A DNA stretch of 64,000 nt from Silene latifolia. Taxonomy: Eukaryota; Streptophyta; Magnoliopsida; Caryophyllales; Caryophyllaceae. Shown piece after piece: positions 34,537-44,547 of the stretch. Both the position numbers and the translations under genes were made by a program. The notes beneath the pieces are model-generated. The model was not told where the DNA came from and did no database searches. It saw nothing but the letters and a program-made list of their open reading frames with translations. The stretch lies in NCBI RefSeq assembly GCF_048544455.1, contig NC_133537.1, positions 12,833,541 through 12,897,540 on the forward strand. Reading direction: 5' to 3'. Position 1 is the first letter of the stretch, and each line of letters opens with the position of its first letter.

Positions 34537-35110
34537 ATAACAGCAACATAGGAACGATGCACTCCCGTCATCTTCCTTCCCCACCATGACACCAACACCA
34601 TCCCTGTCCGAACCAACACCCAGACCAACCACTCTATCCTCTAGCCGTTCGACCACCCACTGCAGTCCAGCAGTACCCCCAACCGACAACCCGAATCCGA
34701 CGCAAACCAATCGCAGCACTCCGTATTTAAGCCGTCCTCTCACAATTCACATTGCACCACCGTCATCGTACCACCCCTAGCCACCGCGCCCAGAGCAGCC
34801 GTCAACCACCGTTCTTTCCATCACCCATAAACCCTAATTAATAATAATTGTTTTGCATATTAATTTCACTAAAAATTAAACCTAATAATTTTAATAAGAC
34901 GTGTACTTAATAATTGCTAAAAACGAAAATTACTTCACTAGTGAAAAAATTACAATTCATTATTCAAGTTTTTAGATTAATTAGATTGGATTTTAGGGAA
35001 TTTGTATACCTAAGAGAGAAATTTGATAATGATTAGGGAAAAGGGTATATTATGGAAATTTTATGAAAAAATGTATGCAAAAGAGTAAAATCCGTATGTG
35101 AAAAAGTAAT
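34151..35110. mobile_element. Inverted-repeat element A (about 960 bp)
   Basis: Ends share CTTTTTCACATACG in inverted orientation, extending imperfectly with a TTTTAC motif. The interior holds pyrimidine-rich sequence (TTCCCTCACCCAATT, CTCTCTTCCCTCATCTCCC) and near the right end GGGTATATTATGGAAATTTTATG. The same layout recurs in 35669-36374. No coding capacity. It lies inside the Helitron 34095-35367. The target duplication is unclear. Confidence 0.55.
34500..34535. repeat. Poly(A) run, 36 bp
   Basis: Uninterrupted run of 36 A. It is not next to a recognisable retroposon body, so I treat it as a simple repeat. Its length may be unreliable in the assembly. Confidence 0.9.
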
Positions 35111-35668
35111 TCCGTTAAAAAAATAACAATTATACAACTGATATTTAACTCAATTTGAAATTTAATTGTAAAATTTATTATTATTAATGTTTTGCATTAT
35201 CCGCGGGAAAAGGGAAAGTTCATAAATATAATATAATGAAAGCCCAATTACAGATATGATATAATAAAAGCCCAATTACACATCTTATATAATGAAAGCC
35301 TAATTATAACCACATTCATTTAGGCGGGAAAATTTGGGAGATTTATTATTCTTTTAGTATAAGGGGAATGTCTTTTAACACATTTGAGGATTGTAGTTTA
35401 CCTGAATCATCAATATATATTATTTAAAGTGTCTGATAAACAACATATTTAAATTAGTAGATTTGAGTCCAAAGTTCACAATTGTTATTTTTACTCTTCC
35501 AAATTAAAAAAAAAAAAAAAAAAAAATCACGAAAGTATGAAAAAGACAATTTTCTCTTCCGTAAATTTTTCAACCTTTTATAGCTTCGTATTAAGGAAAA
35601 TTAATTGTTATTGAACATGTTAGTCAAACCTCTCAACCAAATACTAAAATACATCATTTATAATGGGT

Positions 35669-36374
35669 GTTGCTCTTTCATGTACATGATTTACTTAATC
35701 ATGGACATAATTTCCCATTTTATCCCTCTCATTTTAACACTTTCTTTTACTTTTCTCTCTTCAACTTCCTCTCTTTACCTCTCAACCACCACCCCTTCTG
35801 CTAACCACCACCATTCCCCCATCGAACACCACCCTACTTCCACCAACCCCCTTCCCTCCGCAACCACCATGTGTAAATTATGATAGGCGATAATCGTCAT
35901 TTACATCAAACATATTCCAATCTGACATCAAAAACATGGACCCATTAAATTTCATATTCATTAACGCCAAACACAATAAATCTATGTTACCAAATTTTAC
36001 AATACATTTGGACAGGAGGATGAAATACAACAATCCCATTACACGGACAAAAGTGAATGAAATCTAAACTCAGTTCAGTAGCATAACCCTAATTCTTACG
36101 TTACCATGAAATTCTTACGTTAACCCTAATTAAATTAGTATTGAATTGATATAATTTCAGAAAATTGATCAATAATTAATAAAGAACATAATTATTACTT
36201 GTTCAATATGAAAATTAAGATTTATATCATTGATTAATTAGTACGAATTTCGTTGATTTCTAGGGTAAGCGAATAAGAGAGAACTTATTTTTATTTTTTG
36301 GGAGAAGGGTATGTTATGGAAAAGTTATGGAAAAAAGTACATGATTGAGTAAAACATGTACATGAAAGAGCAAC
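35669..36374. mobile_element. Inverted-repeat element B (about 706 bp), related to element A
   Basis: Terminal inverted repeats of about 40 bp: GTTGCTCTTTCATGTACATG at the left, matched at the right by its complement, then TTTACT-TAATCATG with one or two mismatches. The interior is pyrimidine-rich at the left (CTCTCTTCAACTTCCTC) and has GGGTATGTTATGGAAAAG at the right, like element A. It is a non-autonomous DNA transposon of unassigned superfamily. No matching flanking duplication was found. Confidence 0.65.
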
Positions 36375-36615
36375 TACGTTTATAATTTGCTTGTATAATC
36401 CGACCTCGCCAATAATAATCTACTGAATACCAAATACAATCCTAATCCTAATCCCCTTATACTAAAAGAGTAAAATATTACTAAAATGTTCCCGCCTAAA
36501 TGATTTATTCTATAATTAGACTTCACTATATCATATCTACAAATAGGTCACACTTTCCAAACAATAAATATCTCTATTCCGTTTTAAAAGGATATAATAT
36601 ATTTTTCAATTTGCA

Positions 36616-37319
36616 TCCCCCCTACTACTAAGAGAATAAAAACTCTTAGTAGTTTTCCCGCCTAAAAAAATAAGCTCTCGAAACTATATATGGAAACAAT
36701 ATTACATTTATATTTACCTATTTTACAAGAAACAATTATTATCCCTAATTTATTAGTATACAATCATTTCCATAAATGTTATCCTTCACCAGTTACACTC
36801 TAAAATTACCCAAATATTCTTTTTATAGTATTATCCTTCATCAGTTAGACTCTAAATATGGTTTTCTAAATGACGTAACAAATTTTTATGTATTTTTTTA
36901 TTAAAAATAAAAAATAAAAATAAAAAATATTAGTTAATTATTTGTAAATTGTCTTTTTAAATGAGTAGTACTCCATACTGTTTTTACCTATTTCCGTTAT
37001 AAGGTAATACGCATTTTAATTAGATCTTACATTGCTTAATTTTATTTTATGTCATATTATAACGATATAACATTATAGTGTTATTTTTAACAGTAAAGTA
37101 AAAAACAGTTTCAGACAAAAATAACTCAACTTAAAGTGTCTTTTGATGGTAATAAACTTTCATTTTCTACCTCTTACTAAGATTATACAGTATTTAGTAC
37201 TCCATACATTATAACATTAAACTCCAAGGATAGTTAATTTATACAATTAATTTAATAAGAAAATTTCTTTATAAAACAAATCTAAAAAATACCGTGCTGT
37301 AGCACGGGAACTATACTAG
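36616..37319 (+). mobile_element. Helitron, inner element (704 bp)
   Basis: Starts TCCCCCCTACTACTAAGAG after a host A and ends with the hairpin CCGTGCTGTAGCACGG followed by GAACTATACTAG and a host T. This fits Helitron insertion between A and T without target duplication. The 5' end carries an additional inverted repeat (CTACTACTAAGAG... ...CTCTTAGTAG). Confidence 0.72.
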
Positions 37320-37443
37320 TAGACTATTAATAAGATATTCTGATTTTGTCAAAAATGAAATTGCACTAATTATACGTATGATATGATAAATTATTTTACT
37401 GTTATTATTTTTAAAACTTAACATGATGGCTATGTATAGTTAT

Positions 37444-38267
37444 TGATAAGGTTATTTTTAGTCGTTGGCCTATCAAAATAAATCATATTCTCAACTAACT
37501 AGTAGCTAGCAGTAAGAAAGGGTCGAATCCACAGGGAGACGGTAATTAATTATTTGCTACTCCCTCCATACCACACCAATGGTAACATTGAGAATCTTGG
37601 CACTATTCATGGTCGTAGGGAATCTTCGATATTATTCTTAATCTATAAGACAAAATATAGTCATGTGAGATCTTGTTTGTCTTAAAGGAAACCGATTCCT
37701 TGAAGGTTGTTTGGTTGATTTCTATAAACTAATTGCGATAAAAGTAAGGATTATTTCACAAGAATAATCCATCCTATTGGTGTCCCACTTATATTAATCC
37801 AACCTTCATATTAACTCACAATAATACTAAACTAAGGGTTTTAAGAGAGTTCTAGGGTAAAAAAAGACGTAAGTTCTAGTTATGACGTGATTAGGGTATT
37901 TATAATAAAGATAAACCGACTTAAGGAAATCGCGCCGAAATTGCCAGCTCGATGTATACTCGATCGAGCCTGGGTACACTCGATCGAGTACACACCCACT
38001 CGATCGAGTGTACTCAGACTTGATCGAGTATTCTCCTATTTTAGCTCTTTTCTTCGTGTTGTCTTCTTCACTTCTCTTCCTTTTTTCTTCTAGATTCTCG
38101 TGTCATGCTCCGTGTATTCCTTCATGCCTACTCCGCGGTGCTCATTTGATCCATTTACTCCATAAATGCGTCTTTCCTACATTAAACACCAAATAGCGGA
38201 AGTAACAACATTCTAGCATAAAAGGCATATAATTAATATAAACTAGCACGGAAACTGTACCGTATCA
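37444..38267. mobile_element. Possible solo-LTR-like repeat with TG...CA ends
   Basis: The segment runs from TGATAAGG to CCGTATCA (short inverted ends TGATA/TATCA) and contains GGGTCGAATCCACAGGGAG and the 20-bp CTCGATCGAG array. No coding and no clear flanking duplication. It may be a solo LTR or a non-autonomous element; low certainty. Confidence 0.35.
37948..38038. repeat. Exact 20-bp-periodic CTCGATCGAG array
   Basis: The palindrome CTCGATCGAG starts at 37959, 37979 and 37999, with CTTGATCGAG at 38019 (one change) and a half-site CTCGAT at 37948. The 10 bp between palindromes differ from unit to unit while the period stays exactly 20. Confidence 0.92.
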
Positions 38268-38970
38268 AAAGTGACTAAGGGGAGGCATAAATATGTATAT
38301 AATTATGACTCATTAGTTATTTAGCAAACATTTTCATTCTAAATAATTATATTATTCTATCTTTTGATACAAACTTATGTAGTATTCATGGATATTTTTA
38401 CTTCTAAAATGAAAAAAATTACGAATTATATATATTTTTTCGTCCACTTTCACTTAATATATCTATTCCTTCTCCATACTATGCGAACATTTAAATTTTG
38501 GTTAATTTTGTTATTTAACGAATACGGAGTACATAAGTATAATTATTACAATGCACATCTTATCTAATTGTATTACTAATGTCATTACTTCACGCTTATA
38601 TTATACCTTTAGTGATTATGATGATATAACTACAATATTTATTTTGAAATAAAGTGAACAAAATGGTTTCAGTAAAACCGACAATTTTATTAGGAGAAAA
38701 AGTGTTGAACCTTCTCTATTTCACCTCTTAATATAATTTTTTTTTCAAGTTATAATGTTACTCACCTATTATAATTGGTTTCTATCTCTAAATATAAAAT
38801 ATTACTAATAGTAAATTTCATAGTTAAATTTCAAATGAAGTTAAAACAGTAGTGTAATTGTTAAATTTTCTAATATTTTTGTCTAAAAAATCGCGCATTT
38901 GCGCGGATCTATACTAGTTATAAATTAACCAAATAGTTTGTTGTCTTCTAGGGTTGGTTGGTGTACTAAT

Positions 38971-38976
38971 TATATA
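38971..38976 (+). promoter_or_regulatory. TATA-like box upstream of the thioesterase gene
   Basis: TATATA in the context CTAATTATATACC, about 175 bp upstream of the start codon at 39148. Weak consensus evidence only. The upstream Helitron terminus ends at 38917, so the promoter lies directly beside a transposon end. Confidence 0.35.
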
Positions 38977-39147
38977 CCTAATCCGTCCATCTCTCAACAC
39001 TAATCTTTAATTTTTTTTGGGTGAGTGTCTTAATCTTTAAGAGTACTTAATTGAGTATGATAAAAACACCTAATTCATCAAAAACAACGAAAATGAATGA
39101 TTGATTTTACGATCACATCAATATTATTGAAGAGTGAAGCGAAGATA

Positions 39148-41575
39148 ATGGAAAGAGCCCAACAACTTGTAGCACTAAGTGAGGAAGAGTCCGAAAGCGT
39201 GTCTCGGGTCGCGGTCAACCCGCACGAGTTTCAAGTAGGACCCAGTTTCTATGAGGATTTTGCACTCCGTGGCATTCGGGTCAATCGGGTTGAACCCGGG
39301 ATCATATTTTGCTCCTTCAAAGTGCCCCCTCGTTTGATTGTAAGATCTCGTTAATATTTATTTCAACTTTTTTTTCTATGTTTAATTAAAATACATCTGA
39401 TATATGAAAATGCGGTATAAAATTGAAGTGAACATAGGAGTACCTCTAGAAGGACCGTATCCTTACACTTAAACTTTTATAATACGGAGTATTTCATTTG
39501 TTGGATTGTCTTAAGGGGTAAGGTGTAAGGGGGACGGTCTCTTATAGGACACAAGAATTTTCTTATTTTTTCATTGGATGGGAGGAACTGAGGAAGTAAC
39601 ATATTGACCCCAAATTATTTGCTCAATCAAGTTCCTTTAGTTTCAATTAGTTTCTTAGCCCCACGCGTTCTGTATGTTGCAATTAAATCAATTAATACAC
39701 TATGTTCATCTACAGTTCAATTTTTTGCAATAAACAAAATAATTTATGTCGTGACTCTGTCTTGTCTATTTGTAATCTAGAGTTTATGTCACAGTAAGTG
39801 GACTATATATCTGATGTAGTAAATCAGATGATATAGTTTTTGAGCATTAAGATAAAGTTTTTGAATTTTATTTTAAAAATTATGAGTTTTGTTAGAAAAT
39901 TTTTGAGTTCATTGTTTTAAACATAAAATTAAAAAAATTACAATATAAATCAAAAATATTACATATAAGCTCAGAAAAATTTGAGTTTTGACGTCAAAAA
40001 ACTAACATGTAAGTTTTAAACTTTATAAAGCTCGAAAAAAATACACAAAAACTCAAATATATATGGAGTCTGATGTAATACATCCGATGTATAATCCTTT
40101 TTCTCGTTTATGTCATCCTATACTCCGTATTTAGGAATCGTTTGGTTACTCTCTACACACACGGGAACTTCCATTGATGTGAATTGCAAAATGGGTAAGT
40201 TGTTTTGTAATCTCAGTTCACATGAATTACAACCTCCCTGAACTCTAATTCCCCTTAATGAATGGAGGAAGTTGGTTACCTAATTCCCAGGTAAATGAGA
40301 TTGCCTACATGAATTACAATTCTTTTACGCAATCAAACAACATTTTCTATTTCACGTGAATTCTAAAATCACGTAATGTGTAACTTCCTAGGCATTGCAA
40401 ATTCTCGCTTGCAACCAAATGACTCACAATTATGAAAACTACCGGTGGCTGGGACGTATTATCTCAAGCTAATTATTGAGTAGTATTGGATTACTAATGA
40501 TCATGATTTATTCTTCACGTACAGTACACCCGAGTTTAAATTAGTCTTATTTCACTAAAACGATATTTTCCTCGCTTTAACACGATATTTCACTTTATAA
40601 TCTTAGTGTTTCAAGGATTCTCGTATACGGCAAAAATAAGGGGAGTTAAATATGTACATGACCTTGGTTTTGTATTTTGGAATGATCAAAAATTTTATTC
40701 CAGTGTGTTAAAATTGCTAAAATTCATTGAATGAATGTTATTTCACAATATCAACTAACACGTCCAAATTAGCGACATTTATCTCCCTTAATACAAGGAA
40801 AAAATACTTGCAAATTTTTGAAGTTTAAATTCTAGTTGTATCCTCATAAGTTGTAGGCTAAATATGAACATGTTGTGGCAGGATAGAGATGGAAATTTGG
40901 CAGCTGGTGCAATTGCAAACCTCGTTGATATCGTTGGCAATGCCTTGATTTACAAAGTTAACAAACCTATGAATGTGTCCGTTAACATGTGCATCTCTTA
41001 CCTGTCCAATGCCAAGCTTGATGTGAGTCCCTTGTGTTAGCTACAACACAAATTCTCATTTGAAACGCGTTTAAGCTTTGTTAACGTCTTACAACCGATT
41101 TAAATAATGGTAAAAAAATAAAAAGTGGTTGTGAAATGTTACAAGTATCTTTTCGTCACAAGTAACTAAGTAAGAATAGTTGTGGTCGCAAAACCCAAGT
41201 CTAACCATGTTCTATTTAGTTTACTATCGGCAGCAAACAAATATTACTTTGATCTCTTTCGTAGTTCAGATGTACACGTTATCATATGCTTGATTCATCG
41301 TATATGTAAATTTAAGACATCTTGAACTTTATCCTCATGACATTCTTTATGATTTTTTTAAATTAAGCTAAACATGTATACATTTTATCTATGTCGACTT
41401 TGCGAAAATTGTATTTGATTTTGAAACATCTATACTTTGACAGGATGAGTTGGAGGTGACATCGAGACTCTTAGGCAAAATTGGAGCGGTATCCGGGACT
41501 TCCGTCATCATTAAGAACAAAGCATCAGGAGACATTGTTGCTGAAGGACGACATTCATTATTTAGCAAACTTTAA
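39148..41575 (+). CDS. Acyl-CoA thioesterase, hotdog fold (ACOT13/THEM-like), three exons, peroxisomal signal
   Basis: Exons at 39148-39339, 40882-41022 and 41444-41575 join in phase 0 at GT-AG introns (GTAAGA...GGCAG and GTGAGT...GACAG), giving 154 residues. The first exon has FYEDFALRGIRVNRVEPGII, the second DRDGNLAAGAIANLVDIVGN (the hotdog active-site helix region) and NVSVNMCISYLSNAKLD, the third the core strands GTSVIIKNKASGDIVAEGRH. The protein ends in Ser-Lys-Leu, a canonical PTS1 peroxisome signal. Family members hydrolyse acyl-CoA thioesters; small peroxisomal plant relatives include the DHNA-CoA thioesterases of phylloquinone synthesis, but the substrate here is unknown. An in-frame ATG at 39097 would add 17 residues; I prefer 39148 because relatives start with a similar short ME... 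segment. Intron 1 (1.54 kb) holds a MITE. Confidence 0.88.
40134..40425. mobile_element. Tourist-like MITE in intron 1 of the thioesterase gene
   Basis: Inverted ends GGAATCGTTTGGTTAC and GCAACCAAATGACTC, preceded by TTA. The interior has CACATGAATTACAA-type phrases similar to those in 45491-45790. It lies wholly within intron 1 and does not touch the splice sites. Confidence 0.62.
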
Positions 41576-42141
41576 AGCGTTAACTAGCAAAACTTGTATG
41601 TGACCGTATTGAAAGCAAGCAAAGAAAATTCACAATACTTACTTGTGACGGTTATAAGTTTTGGCCGCACTGACAACCGAGTTAATGTGACTATCACAAG
41701 TGAGACTTGTTGAAGAAAATTAACGAAGCTTGTGGTTGGAAGCAATTTTTGTTGACTAGCACTCCCTAAATAAACTTATGTGATACTTCGTACAAGACTT
41801 GTAGCAGTAGCAAAATAACAATATGTTCTATGAGACTCCATAAAACTAAGCTATACTAAGAATCACAATTCAAAATCCAACATACAGGAAGAAATATGAT
41901 CTTTACAAATCCTTACTTATACAAAACATAATCCACATATATAAAATATTTACGGATTTAAAGTGCGCAGACCAGTGAGACCATTACACATACCTCCTTA
42001 AAATCTCCCTTTCTTTCAGTCATTTATTTAGCTATTTTATTTTGGTATCCCAGTGAATTCTTTACGTAGGAAGGATTGATTTAACACTTATTAAAGTATA
42101 TACGTTAAGTAGCATCTAGCATTGTTAAACAAGATGTTTAG
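41576..42141. other. 3' flank of the thioesterase gene
   Basis: AT-rich, no gene seen. It should contain the 3' UTR. It ends at the target-site duplication of the SINE. Confidence 0.5.
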
Positions 42142-42395
42142 GCCCGTAAGTTTGGAGTCTAGTGGTTAAAATTTGGGTAAAATTCCCAGGAAACCCAAGT
42201 TCAAGTCTTCCCAAGAGCAAAAAATTTGTGGAGCATTCTTGGCTTGAGTCCATGCCTAATAGACTTCGAGCATGTCATTCTCGGGTGGCTTACCTAGTTA
42301 TACGTGGTTTGCAGACTATCACGTACAACCAAGAGTTTATCCAGTACACATCAAAAATAGCGACTGCGGATTCCCTCGTAACCCCAAAAAAAAAG
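42142..42395 (+). mobile_element. tRNA-derived SINE with perfect 10-bp target duplication
   Basis: 254 bp. The head contains GAGTCTAGTGGTTAAA (A-box-like) and AAGTTCAAGTCTTCC (B-box-like), the internal RNA polymerase III promoter of tRNA-type SINEs. It ends in a run of A at about 42386-42394. AGATGTTTAG flanks it exactly at 42132-42141 and 42396-42405. The reading frame across it is not a gene. Confidence 0.85.
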
Positions 42396-42759
42396 AGATG
42401 TTTAGAGATACACCTAGCTCAACCCCTCATGATTCAAGATAACCTTTTTTACAATCACTATATTGTTTAGTGGAGTATTACTTTTCCCTTAAATAATGTC
42501 AAAAAAGCCCCAAAATAATCGAGCATTTGAACCTCACAAGGTGGGATTGTGAGTGGAATAAAATTGCATATTTGTGTGTTGCGGATATAATAAAAGAGGA
42601 TTATGTTCATCAATATTTGTCAAATATATAAAATAATTCTCATGTGTGATGTGTCCATCTATGACTTAAAATTCTCATGTGTGATGTGTCCATTTGTGAC
42701 ATAACTGTTACTTGAAAATCTTAATTTTTAAAATACGTTTGTACTCATTATAGTATTAT

Positions 42760-44071
42760 GGAAAAATTGATAAAAATAATCCCACCTTTTACCTCTCTTC
42801 CTAAAATGATCCCACCTTTTGTTATTCTCAAAATAATTCCACCTTTATATACTATCTTCTTAAAATGAGCTCTATGTAAATGTTACCTATAATATCAGGT
42901 CAAGTGAGTGTTTTCTCTCCCTTAAAAAAAGGGGGAATAAACGAGTGTTTGCATTAATCATTCTTACATTCTACACTACAACTAATCCACCATGTTCACG
43001 CCGGCATAGAATCGAGCGCATGAAGACCAAAAAATAGACCCTGAACGGCTGCACTAATCATTCTACCATAAGTAGCCACAATTATTGAGCAGCCTAAACA
43101 ATTTATCATATCACCAAGAACAACTCATAACTCGGTTATTTCCATTTTCCTCACTTAACCTTAATCTACAATTCCAATAATATTTTTATTGCGTCCTGTA
43201 ACGATTGTGTTGCGGTCTTGTGGACCCTTCTTTCTCCATTGAATTCTGCAATTTCAATTTCCCAATAGCAGAAGATGGGATTCACTCCGGAAATTAATGA
43301 TAATATCCCTTCTGCTAGAATCGGAATCGGAAACGGTCCCGGAATAATAAGTTTGTATTGGACAGAGGAGAAGGACGAAGTAAAGTATATGGGAAAGATT
43401 GATGATCTGGTCCATTGGGTTTGCTATTACATTTATTGATTTATACAAGAATTCACCTAAACAATAGCTAAATATTAAAGCCAAAGATTACAATTTACAA
43501 GAGTATAATACTAAGAACTACTTATAGTTAACATGCTAAACATAGGAGATATGGAGAGATTGGAGAGCAACGGTCCACTTGTCTAATAACTTTTTCATTA
43601 ATTCCTCTTGAATTTGATAATTTTTTATTCTAATTGTTACAATCTACTTCTATCAAACTCTGCAAATTTTATGATCTTTCAATGTTCTTTTCAGAAGATA
43701 GATAAGAGGGAGAGAAAATAAGACGTAAAGGAGGGCAAATGACGATGGTGGTTGTGGTGGTCTGGTGGAAGGTGTAAAGAGGAATAATTAAGTGGTAAAC
43801 TGGTAATGTCAAAGGAGAAATGTGGGAGAAGCAACAAAATTGAAGAAACAAATGATCAGGGCATGTAAACATGAATAGCGGTAAGTAAAGAAGAATGATT
43901 TAAATTAAAATAAAAGTAAAAAAATAAAAGTAACTGGTTACTCAGGTCATCAGTCATATGACTTATTTAAAGAAGATGCGCTACAAAGGTGAGACTATTT
44001 TGAGATTAATAAAAGGTCGGATTATTTTAGGAAGAGTGGTAAAAGGTCGGATTATTCTTGTCAATTATTCC
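42760..44071. mobile_element. Mutator-like (MULE / Pack-MULE-type) element
   Basis: 1312 bp with long terminal inverted repeats of about 87 bp. The left arm starts GGAAAAATTGATAAAAATAA; the right arm's complement starts GGAATAATTGACAAGAATAA. Each arm contains three copies of an ATAATCC(C/G)ACCTTTT-type word. 9-bp flanks TAGTATTAT (42751-42759) and TATTATTAT (44072-44080) match at 8 of 9 positions, the duplication size of Mutator elements. There is no transposase. The internal GC-richer piece at 43200-43440 looks like acquired host sequence. Confidence 0.75.
43275..43439 (+). CDS. Short ORF carried inside the MULE-like element
   Basis: 54 codons from ATG to TGA (starting MGFTPEINDNIP, with LYWTEEKDEVKYMGKIDDLV in the middle). 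The composition is protein-like and the sequence is less AT-rich than the flanks. I do not recognise it. It may be a captured exon fragment of a host gene, with or without expression. Confidence 0.3.
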   Translation: MGFTPEINDNIPSARIGIGNGPGIISLYWTEEKDEVKYMGKIDDLVHWVCYYIY

Positions 44072-44358
44072 TATTATTATTACTACTTACTTTCCTTTTG
44101 CATTAAACTAGAAAAACAAATAATAATTATAATATTAACAATTTTTTGATAATTTTAACTGAAATTTAACAAGTCGAGTTTGATACAACTAATTCAATAA
44201 TGTCACGCAAACAAAGTGACTTAATGAAAGAGTAGGTTTCCTAGGAGTCTAGGACACTTATTGAAAGTTAATAATCTAAACATCACAAAACTCGATAAAA
44301 AAAATGTTGATACAAACGAGAATTTAAGGTTAATACGGCGTTTTAAATGAAAATTTCT

Positions 44359-44529
44359 TTGAGTTTGCTTCATTCCCATGAGCAGGGATCGAACCCCTCG
44401 CCGCGGGTGCTCTCACGAAGAGGTAAACGGTTGGCCAAAGAGTTTGTTTCATTCCCATGAGGGGGGATCGAACCCCTGACCTCATGGTTAAGGGATGAGA
44501 TGAGCAACCACCACACCAAACCCATTTGA
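44359..44529 (-). mobile_element. Dimeric tRNA-derived SINE with perfect 18-bp target duplication
   Basis: On the minus strand a tRNA-like head (TTTGGTGTGGTGGTTGCTC as A-box region, GGGGTTCGATCCCC as B-box) is followed by CTCATGGGAATGAAACAAAC. A second, shorter unit then has its own B-box (GGGGTTCGATCCCTG) and CTCATGGGAATGAAGCAAAC. The 171-bp element is flanked by TTTTAAATGAAAATTTCT at 44341-44358 and 44530-44547 with no mismatch. No poly(A) tail is visible. The folds do not make a complete tRNA. Confidence 0.8.
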
Positions 44530-44547
44530 TTTTAAATGAAAATTTCT

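Larger units (their letters stand above)
34095..35367 (-). mobile_element. Helitron (non-autonomous), minus strand
   Basis: On the minus strand it starts TCCCCTTATACTAAAAG and runs into CCCGCCTAAATGA. It ends with a GC-rich hairpin (CGCATTCGCGCGGGATC) and CTATACTAG, the classical hairpin plus CTRR end. Start and end match those of the plus-strand element 36452-38917, so they are one family. No helicase or Rep coding is present. It contains a separate inverted-repeat element. Confidence 0.72.
36452..38917 (+). mobile_element. Helitron, outer element of a nest
   Basis: Starts TCCCCTTATACTAAAAG, then GTTCCCGCCTAAATGA. Ends in a hairpin, TCGCGCATTTGCGCGG, and ATCTATACTAG followed by host T. Both ends match the minus-strand Helitron at 34095-35367. 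It has been interrupted by another Helitron (36616-37319) and probably by the TG...CA repeat at 37444-38267. Non-coding. Confidence 0.68.

Noticed and set aside
34323-34743. Phe-rich minus-strand frames
   Set aside because: They are the translation of the 36-bp poly(A) run and flanking transposon sequence.
37948-38038. CRISPR-like array (constant repeat, variable spacer)
   Set aside because: The setting is a plant nuclear genome, the repeat is only 10 bp, spacers are 10 bp and no cas genes are present. The periodicity is real, but it is not a CRISPR array.
42162-42470. 102-residue protein
   Set aside because: The frame runs through the SINE and its A-run.
44359-44529. tRNA genes on the minus strand
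   Set aside because: A- and B-box-like words are present but no full cloverleaf forms, and the unit has flanking target duplications, so it is a SINE.
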